From the NCBI GenBank assembly GCA_009760855.2, contig WPIO01000095.1:1523001-1587000 (forward strand): 64,000 nt of DNA, given 5' to 3'. This document shows, piece after piece, positions 56,611-64,000 of this stretch. Both the position numbers and the translations under genes were made by a program. Under the pieces are notes generated by a model. It made no database searches. It was not told the origin of the DNA and saw only the letters and a program-made list of their open reading frames with translations. Within the stretch, counting starts at the first letter, position 1, and every line of letters starts with the position of its first letter. Source of the stretch: Cristatella mucedo (Eukaryota > Bryozoa > Phylactolaemata > Cristatellidae).

Positions 56611-57184
56611 GCCGGCAGCATATTGCTTCTGCTGTTTGCTCTTTCCTATGTCCACTCGAAATTCCGAATCTTTAATTGAACTGGCAAAAGTATTTAGCCA
56701 GCTTAGAAAACCTGAAAAACTAAATTACCCATGAAAACAGCCCCTCTCGCCAGCAGTCTTGTACCACACGGAGAAAACACTGTGGAGACTTCTCAAAGGA
56801 AGTGGACTAGACACTGCTGTTGAGGCCCCACATCTTATCAGAAAAATAACGATGGCAAGACGTTCTAAAGATAGTTTTAGGCTTTACCAAGTCCTTGGTC
56901 TCAATTAATTCGGCATTCTTCCGTCACCAAGAAAGTCTTCGGTTGGCTAGTGAGAAAAACATTTCAAAATTTATTAAGGCGTCTTCTACGTCTAGCTTAA
57001 TACTATACTCTACTGCAGTCACTCCAGACCACGCCAGAAAGAATCCACAGTCAGCCTCTTATCAGTTTTATTCTAAACCCACAAAGAGTTCCTTAGTACA
57101 TCCACAGTTAAAGAAAAGCTGCTCATTGACATACGGCGAATAAGTACTACGGAATTGCTCCGAAGGTCCTAGATTGTGGAATTG

Positions 57185-57465
57185 ACTTCCACAATTCTTA
57201 CGCAACGACAGCTACTATCCTGCTGCTGACCATGGCGTATCCTGTCCAACCGCCGTGAGCTGGTACTTCCATGCTGTTCACTACTTTAACTTCTCTCCTG
57301 GCTCAGCAATGCTTCTCACTTGCTCTTTGTTGCATGAGATGAAGTCTGTTGGCTACAGAATGCTTACCGAAAAGCCACTTAGGCTGTTTGTGGGCTTGAA
57401 AAACTTTCCAGCATAACGCCCACATAGACTGTGTGGCTTTGCGAAATCCCAGACGGAGATACGTG
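57185..57465 (+). mobile_element. LINE-2 3' end
   Basis: Plus-strand copy with TTCTTACGCAACGACAGCTA, GATGAAGTCTGTTGGCTAC and the tail CCCAGACGGAGATACG. It directly precedes the hAT relic. Confidence 0.8.
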
Positions 57466-57529
57466 CATAGAATTTTGTTTGAGTCAACTCCTGATTTGGT
57501 ACCCCGTGGGCAAATCTATAGGTCATTAG

Positions 57530-59340
57530 CTACGTCGATGTTGATTTTGCCAACAAAACAGTCACCATCAAAGAGTCTTTCCCGGGCTTTCTTCAAATCT
57601 TCGCTAAAGATGCTGGGGCATTTGAGGGTCTCGTCTTGGATAAACTCGAATCTAATCAAACGTTCTTGCAAGATTGCAAGTCGCAGTGTTACGACAACGT
57701 AGCAGTCATGTCTGGCCACTTTTCAGGTGTCCAAAAGAAAATTATTTCCAGAAATGAGAAGGCAATTTTTGTAAAGTGTGATAACTACAGCTTCAACCTG
57801 GCCGGAGTTCATTTTGTGAGTGAAGATTTCGTCGTCCTTACCTTTTTTGGATCAATAGAGATCACCTACTTATTCTTTACAAGATAAACTCTGAGGCAGG
57901 AAGAACTGAAGAAAGTCTTAGCCATCACTGTCAAAAGTGACTCTGCAACAAGATGGAGTGCACGAGTGGCGGCTGTTAAAGCTATCAGTGATTGACTGAA
58001 AAGGCTTTTTTTGGAGCAACTATCTGAGGACACAAGAGGAACACTTGAAACGTGAAGTCAAACTGTCAGTCTTCTACATTGTATTTTGAACTTTAACTTT
58101 CTGGCTCAGTAGCCATTTTGGTACAGAATCTTAAAGAAGATAGACCGAGTTCAAAAAGACGGCAGGATCTAAAAATGAACTTCAAAGACTCCTCCTGTGA
58201 CATCCACTCACCTGAGATAGAGTTTTCCAGACTTCGAGAAGACCTGTGCCAAGAATCACTACTAGATGCTAAAAGGAGATTGAATTGTGGGGAGTTGCAG
58301 TTAAACGAAGAATCCGCCGAAGGACAAAGGTGCCTAGAGAACTTTCTCAATATGTTGGCCTCTCGGTAGAGGGAAAGATTTCAAAGATAATGAAGAACAG
58401 CATTGCTTATCTCCGACAAGAAATTGCAACTAGGATTTTCCAGGTCACAGATCTTGATTTCCAATTTGGTTACTTGTTGGAAGTTGAGCAGCCTTGAAGA
58501 CACTTGACCGGACCAAACTCCGCCAACAATGTCTAGATCTTTGAGTTTTCTTTCGTTCGGTCATCAACGGAATAGCTGTGCAACGAAATTTGTGACTGTA
58601 AAATGCTTCTCGCCAGAAGTAACGAGTCTGTACCAAAGACCACACTGTAACTTCTGTCTTTCATTGTCAGTTATGGAGAAGATTTATTTCCTAATTTGAA
58701 AGTGGCCTTGCAAGTTCTTCTTGTTGACCGAGTCCTCTTTACAGCCAGTCTGGCGGGCGATTTCACTTTAACCTGTAGTGCAGAGCAGGCTGACTCAGGA
58801 CACGACGTCTATTTTTGGATCTGCAGGCCACTGCCAATTGGCTGAATATCGCATGTACCTAGGCAAATTGGCATCGGCCAAGGCCACATCGGCTACGGCT
58901 GACTGAAACGTAATCATATAGAGAAGTCAATAGCATTAAAATATGTATGCATGATGACTTCCTAGGGCCAATAATAATAAAAAAACTACTATATGGGGAA
59001 CTTGTATGTCGCTTATTGGTTTGTCCGCATTTGCTAGTTTCTACATTTTGTTTGTCGGGTTTTGTTATTAAAAGGTAATTTTCTCGACAGTAGGCTGATG
59101 AATGGCTTCACGGCAGCACTGCATCTCACTCTTCTCATCATAGCTGTGTCAGTAGCCACTTGTGAACGTTTCTTTAACAAGCTGAAGATAATCCTGCCTT
59201 ATAGCAGAGCATCACAGATCGACTCTCTGATTTGGTCTTGTTAAGCCTAGAGAATGTAACTCTGGAAAATATTGACTTTCAAAGTGTAATAGAATAGTTT
59301 GCGACATTTGGGGAAAGAAATATTCGCCAAAGTTTATTAT
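57530..59340 (+). pseudogene. hAT-type transposase relic (ZMYM1-like)
   Basis: Plus-strand reading gives a transposase core: KTVTIKESFPGFLQIF, then CYDNVAVMSGHFSGVQKKI, then FVKCDNYSFNLAGVH and TFFGSIE, a stop, then SDSATRWSARVAAVKAISD. This is the DNA-binding/catalytic region layout of the hAT clade from which vertebrate ZMYM1-like proteins derive. Worn pieces continue to about 58730. After an interruption of some 350 bp (58750-59100) the C-terminal dimerisation block appears (VSVATCERFFNKLKIILPYS at 59062-59244). Stops and frameshifts are frequent. The N-terminal zinc finger part is missing. Confidence 0.78.
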
Positions 59341-59379
59341 TATTATCACTAGTACTTATTATTGGACCGATATGCATAC

Positions 59380-59700
59380 TAGGGAAGGCTGTGCACAGCT
59401 ACAAGGACCTCTAGACTGCCAGTGTGTTGGCTAGGACCGTCACAGTGCAGTTGGCCGCTTGTATTCACATCCAACAGGAAGAAGCCTCCTACTACACTGT
59501 CTGGCGCTCATCGGTACTAGGACTATTCGAAAGCTTTAAGTGAGCGGATGTCGTAATACTGTAATAATGAAGACGTCACCTAAACGAGTGTTCAATAAAG
59601 ACGAATGTTTGGACTGGGCTTTTTCCATCGCACACCGAATCCGTCTCTTCTCCGACTTGTCGCTGGCTGAGCCCTAACTATGGACGGCCGCTAGGGAAGG
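59380..59700 (+). mobile_element. LTR-like sequence (weak)
   Basis: Contains an AATAAAGACGAATG signal near 59594 followed by a pyrimidine-rich CTTTTTCCATCGC region, as in the R-U5 part of LTRs. No TATA box, terminal inverted dinucleotides or partner copy is evident, so it remains a suggestion. Confidence 0.25.
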
Positions 59701-60084
59701 GAGGCGCGCTTCATCTAAATCGCACTTTTGTTAGAGATGCTGAGAGTATGCATGCATGCAATGCCTGAGAGTACCACAGCTAGGCAGCAGGAGACTGAAG
59801 CTGGTGTCAGTGGTACTACTCTGCTTGACAACAGCAATTAGTTCGAGGCCCAAGGTCTTGAGGTGGGGTTTCGGGGATGATCCAGCAGCAGGACTGCAAG
59901 GTCAACTCTTCCACGGTTATTTTTCCTTTCATTGCCTTAAACTTGGCTTGATGTGGCCGTATTTCTCCTTGCATTGCCTTACAGTCATGGTGCAGCACCA
60001 ACAGCTTTAATTCCAGTGAGGTCTAGGACTTAAAGCACGACCAACTGGTCTTTGGAGCACCTCAAAGACAAGCAGGTATTACTA
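59701..60084. other. No recognisable feature
   Basis: Unassigned. The overlapping open frames in both strands have no family resemblance. Confidence 0.4.
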
Positions 60085-61478
60085 TGGGCGCTGAAAGAGT
60101 CAGAGTGTTCAATTTGAGGCTTGAAAAAACTCGGGTCCCGCTTTCAGAATTCTTCCGAACTTCCGAAAAATCAAAGTCCTTACAAGCAGCTCTTGCGTGC
60201 ACGGATGAAGCTAAGACCTGTCCAAAAGCTAATCTGTTAGCTTTTTTAGTGACCCACGTAAGAAGTTTACTAGCTTATGGACAGCCGATCCTCGACACTT
60301 GTGTGGTTATTTTGAGATTATGATACTGTCGTTAAATTATGGACTATCATTAGATACAATCGTGTATGCCTATCATTGTTTTTCAATGGTCGTTAAAATA
60401 GATTTCGCCATGCCCCTGCTTCTGCCAGGGTACGCTTATTGGGTATGACTCGCTCGCAGCCCAAATTAGGCAAGAGGGGGCACATCTCCCGTACTTCCGC
60501 CACTGTTTCGAGTCGTTCAGCACACTCCTTCAAGTATCTAAATAAATCACATTAACTTGGTAGTCGCCGTGCAGAGTATAAGCCTGCCGGTCAATTTTAG
60601 AGAACGCCGGTTGAATGTGCGTTCGCCATGAAATAAGCAAGTTTCTCAACGACCCGGCTGACCTGTTTGGCTGTGACGAAGACTTGGCTGAAATGAGCAA
60701 GCTAAAATGTATACCCAACCGTATTTAGCGCCACCCGGCTCCTGTCGTTCAAATCACGACGACAATTACCTGAGGTTGAGAGCAGCCACAGTTGCTCAGT
60801 TTTTAAAATTAAGTCATAAGTTAGAGAAAAGCTGATTTAACAGCCTCGTTTATATAGCGGCAGAATTACTATCACCATCACTTGCAGTAAGCAATTAAGG
60901 ATCACCCACCTCAAGACTTGAACCCACGACCTGATTCGTGAAGAGCAAGCACCTTACCCCTTTGCTAAGACCAAGGAGTTTAAGCAGTTTGCCATCTCCA
61001 CTAAGATAATAATATTAACAATACACGATAAAGCACGCTCAGAGAACTCAATTGCTTTCTAGATGCTTTACATTTGAAGATGCCATCTGAATCTCGTTTA
61101 CCAAATTCCACCTGCAGCAAACTAAGTCTTGCTTTATGTAAGCTTTTCTAGATAGCGTTTCATTTCCAAGTTTTAGGAATCGCTTCTTTTTTGGTTCAGA
61201 ATGGTATTTTACATCTATTTCAATGACCAAACTGATCCTTTACGGGTCAAATTGCGAAGACTATCTGATTCATTTCACGTGTCTTATGTTCATGGTCCCA
61301 CTCACGACAGAGGTTACACACTCAAAATACTCTTTCACGATCGTATTCTGTCAAGTCCTGTTTTTAATTTTCTATTCCTGTTATTCCTAAATTCTAGTCA
61401 TCTGACCTCTTGTGAATCTCATTCAGTGTGCAGTTTGTGCCCACGTTAGCACATACATAGCTTTTTTAGCACCTATAT
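60085..61478. repeat. Dispersed repeat D, copy 3
   Basis: Matches 300-1680 along most of its length, including the GACAGCCGATCCTCGACAC block, the minus-strand coding-like middle (60410-60720), the SINE-B remnant at 60835-60990 and the 61262-61478 end. A CR1 tail is inserted at 61005-61080. Confidence 0.6.
61005..61080 (-). mobile_element. CR1 3' tail in repeat D copy 3
   Basis: Only about 75 bp: AATAATAT run, then ACGATAAAGCACGCTCAGAG and TTCTAGATGCTTTACATTTG. Copies 1 and 2 of repeat D lack it. Confidence 0.75.
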
Positions 61479-61654
61479 AGAGAAGATCGCGGCGTGGAAT
61501 TCCAATCTTTAGGTAATATACCGCTGTATCTTAAACACCTGTTCCTCGCTTTACCTTAATCAGCACCCTATAGCCCGCCATTAATGATTGCATCTCAAAG
61601 TTAATCTCATAACCTAAGAAGAATCTTGGCCCTCTAAACCCCCAATGCTGTCCG

Positions 61655-62160
61655 TTGTTTGACATGCTTGGATTACTGCTTCCTTATGTAACTAGCATAA
61701 CAAATACTTCTTTTGACTCGGATCTCGTCTCTGTATCTGTCAAAAAGGTTGTCATTATGTCACCCATTAAGAAGGCAGTGCTAGACCAGAAGTACCTCAG
61801 CCATTTTCGATCAGCCCCCTGGCTGCCTTTCCTACAAAAGGCAGTGGACAGAGTGAGCACAAACAAAATAACGGTTGGACATCTAACCAATTCAGCTAGT
61901 CACGCACGGCTGGGCACCGACCTGGCACGTGAGCTGGAGCTGGCACATGCCCAGAGCGAAGCACTGTCAAGCAGAGCAGCTGCATCGCCGCCACATCCCC
62001 GAAATATGAAATAATAATTATAGTTTACCCCTTCGTTTACCCCTTCCTACGCTACGCACAGACTAATCGTTAGGAGCTGCGCCGGCCTATGTAAGACGGC
62101 AGCCTATCGTGCAAATACAATTGTCATGTACAGCCAGTGAAGAAAACTCACCCCAGGAAG
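61655..62160 (+). repeat. Repeat M (MSPIKK ORF repeat), copy 2
   Basis: An open frame 61655-62014 (119 codons) contains MSPIKKAVLDQKYLSHF, then FLQKAVDRVSTNKITVGHL, one RELELAHAQ unit and an Ala/Ser/Pro-rich end. The 3' sequence matches copy 1 up to ATGTACAGCCAG near 62140. Homology starts at about 61755, at the internal Met, so the real start is probably that Met (61757). It could be the last part of a retroelement ORF or a small captured gene. Confidence 0.5.
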
Positions 62161-62479
62161 AAAGAAGGAACGTTACTCCGAGGCAACCGCCCTTCCAGGA
62201 TCGATGAAAGCTAAGATCTGTCTAAGAACAACACAGTCAACGCTCCTTAGAAGCACTGAGCAGACGTACAGGAGTTCTGGGACTTAGCTCGCTCGGCATT
62301 GCGACTGCTATTGAGCTTGCTTTTCGGTAGAACTGTTTTGACCATCTGAATCAAAGCATTGTCTGCATCGCATTTGTTGCTTGGAATGGCAAACTAGCCT
62401 TCATTGTAGCCGTCGTATTCAGTAAATAGGCTCTACATAGAAATTCGGGACGGTCAAAGGCATTTGTCTGCACCGATTG
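62161..62479. other. No recognisable feature
   Basis: Short unassigned gap between repeat M and the LTR-like sequence. Confidence 0.35.
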
Positions 62480-62720
62480 GCCGTACCCGTTTTTTTCTTT
62501 GAGCAGCGAACGAGACTCTCGTCTTTATTCCCCTAGGGCATACATATACAAGTTAGGGGCTGACTAACCACAAATAAGGGAGTGCATGCTGTGGTGAGCC
62601 ACTGTGGAGGGCCACATGCTTACATCAAAGGCTGCACTGAGCCAGGTGCTTAACCACCGCAGGTGGGGCATACATTAGTGGCCTAGAAGCAACAGACACA
62701 CACAATATCCCTTCCCCCAT
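62480..62720 (-). mobile_element. LTR-like sequence preceded by a purine tract, minus strand
   Basis: Minus-strand reading: a polypurine stretch TGGGGGAAGGGATATTG (about 62706-62720), then TGTGTGTCTGTTGC and, some 190 bp on, GGGGAATAAAGACGAGAG (signal near 62525) with TCTCGTTCGC. A polypurine tract directly before a TG-starting sequence with an internal AATAAA fits a 3' LTR. The partner LTR would lie beyond the window. Confidence 0.45.
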
Positions 62721-62796
62721 AGAATGTCAAAAAACCACAATACTTAGCCAGCCTGACAGGGTAGGGGCCTAGCTCACGGCTCGAAACTCGTGCAGG

Positions 62797-63946
62797 CTAC
62801 GTGACTGCCACTGGCAGGAGGTTCACGTCAGCTCTGCCCCTCGCGAGCAGCCGGTCGTAGATGCTGCCCACCTTTAGGCAAATGTGGGGCACCGCTTCCA
62901 CTGTCAGGCATTTCCCGTAGGTCATCTCCATGCGAGCCTCGATAGCCGATTGCATGCGCTCGTCGCCGGTCGATCCCGCACTTCGAAAACCACTTTGACT
63001 TATGATGGCCTCACCGTTCTCCGAGTTCCACTCCACCGAGTCGATCTCGTGGTTGTGCTGCTCTGCGCTCAGCACCGAGACGCTCTCAGGTGTTCTTCAC
63101 CGCCGCAACACTCACGCTGTTGTTTTTCGCCGCTGCTAAGCTCTAGCTGCTTTGCTCGCAGGCAACCTACACCTCGTCGCCGGCTGTTATCGCCTCGCTG
63201 TTGAATGCTATCTCGAGGCGCTCCTCTGCGTTCTGCGCAGAAACGCTCGTGCGAGTGCTCTTCACCACCGAGACGCTCTCGGCGCTGCTCTTCGCGGCCA
63301 CTGATGCTCTCCACCGCTAAGAGGCTCGCGCTGCTGCGCTTGGCGACCAAGACGTCGGTCTCATGGATGCATGTCGCTGCTGCCTCGACGCTCTTGCGCC
63401 TCGCAGCCAAGACGTCATTCTCATGGGCTTCCTGGGCCTGGTCGCTGGCTACTGCCGCCTCGCCGCTGACCGCACTCTCGAGGTGCTCCTCTGCGCTTTG
63501 GGTCGAGATGCTTGTGCAGATGCTCTTCACTACGAAAAAGCTCTCGTCACTGAGCTCTGTGGCCAAGACGTCGCTTTCTCGGGAACTCTGTGCCGCCGAG
63601 ATGCTCTCCGCTGCTGTGCTTCGCCGCCGAGACGTCGCTCGCTTGGGCCGTCTGCGCCTTTTCGCATGTAGTTGAGGCAAAGCTGTACGGTCTGCCTCTA
63701 GCCGCGGCTACACCGGCACGAGACGGATGCTGCGAAGGCATTTCGTGCGGCACCCTTTCAGAGCTCGGGCTCCAAGTAAATCTCCTGGGAGTAATCCTCA
63801 ACTTGAGGAATCGCTAGAACATGTTCGAAGTTGGCTTCAAAGTCGGCTGAAAATTTCGCAGACTGCCGGATACAAACCGTAGCGTAGCAAGATGACCGAG
63901 GATTTTTACGCTCAGCCATGTCGTTCTTAGATATACTACCACGCAT
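62797..63946 (-). CDS. GC-rich, low-complexity ORFs next to the LTR-like sequence (unrecognised, frame-broken)
   Basis: Three minus-strand pieces: 63758-63946 (MAERKNPRSSC..., ending LEPEL), 63069-63680 (203 codons rich in Ser, Glu, Ala and Arg with recurring DVLA-type units) and 62797-63075 (MLSAEQHNHEIDSVEWNSEN ... GSIYDRLLARGRADVN). They lie in different frames, so either frameshifts or exons separate them. The last ends about 75 bp before the purine tract, as would the last gene of an LTR element (gag-like in a non-autonomous element). The plus strand is also open here because of the repeated codons, so coding strand is an inference. Confidence 0.3.
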
Positions 63947-64000
63947 AAGACTGCTGCGAGGCTAAATGAGCCTTTAGCTTCTATCAACGAAACCGGACAG

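Larger units (their letters stand above)
54426..57184. other. Unassigned sequence with microsatellites
   Basis: No supportable gene. Small tandem duplications occur near 54758-54801 (AGAATAAAAATCGATATTT twice) and 55660-55697 (CAATGTCTTGGACAAT twice). The minus-strand frame 55609-55794 (RQIRRQLSKTLRSIVQDIEN) and the frame at 55809-56012 look protein-like but are unidentified. Two CT tracts are listed separately. Confidence 0.4.

Noticed and set aside
56361-56679. Arg-Glu-rich and Ser-Leu-rich ORFs
   Set aside because: They are translations of a CT microsatellite on both strands.
63205-63675. Plus-strand ORFs over the GC-rich region as genes
   Set aside because: All frames are open because of repetitive GC-rich codons; the minus strand fits better with the neighbouring purine tract and LTR-like signals, though not proven.

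Overview
The window looks like repeat-rich intergenic DNA of an invertebrate animal nuclear genome. I cannot name the species. There are no operons, ribosome-binding sites or long open frames. The coding signal is one animal-type GT10 fucosyltransferase gene with a splice acceptor before its first ATG. The rest is mostly degraded transposons: CR1/L2-like LINEs, tRNA-derived SINEs, LTR fragments, a hAT (ZMYM1-like) transposase, satellites and GA/CT microsatellites. Families are recognised from translated motifs and from copies within the window; no database search was possible.

Layout. 0.3-9.3 kb: first copies of dispersed repeats D and H, a broken third copy of the fucosyltransferase locus, LINE 3' ends and a SINE. 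10.3-25 kb: a mirror-like block. Repeat R occurs twice in direct orientation (10.35 and 20.7 kb). A degenerate satellite of about 178 bp occurs as two arrays in opposite orientation (11.43-13.08 and 18.59-20.35 kb). A 2.7-kb unknown element E occurs in opposite orientations (13.08-15.80 and 22.1-24.9 kb). CR1 LINEs are interspersed. 26.0-27.6 kb: repeat D copy 2, cut off abruptly by AT-rich foreign DNA.

27.6-31.1 kb is the most unusual segment: a decayed endogenous viral element of the double-jelly-roll capsid DNA virus / Polinton / adintovirus type. It carries, in one direction, a penton-like minor capsid protein, a glycine-rich coiled-coil protein, the major capsid protein and a YqaJ/lambda-type exonuclease. 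All four have in-frame stops and/or frameshifts.

31.4-38.8 kb: third copies of repeats E and H, a SINE whose tail resembles the CR1 tail, and LINE fragments. 38.8-49.35 kb: a tandem duplication of the fucosyltransferase locus. Copy A is intact; copy B is a pseudogene. About 2.1 kb is almost identical between them, then identity falls sharply inside the coding exon, which suggests gene conversion. The spacer holds an ORF repeat with ten 18-bp units and an LTR-like sequence. 51.5-54.4 kb: a near full-length dead LINE. 57.2-59.3 kb: a LINE tail and a hAT transposase relic. 60-64 kb: repeat D copy 3, a second copy of the ORF repeat, and an LTR-like sequence next to GC-rich low-complexity ORFs.

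The only gene likely to make a working host protein is the fucosyltransferase at 41318-42472. The rest records successive insertion, duplication and decay.
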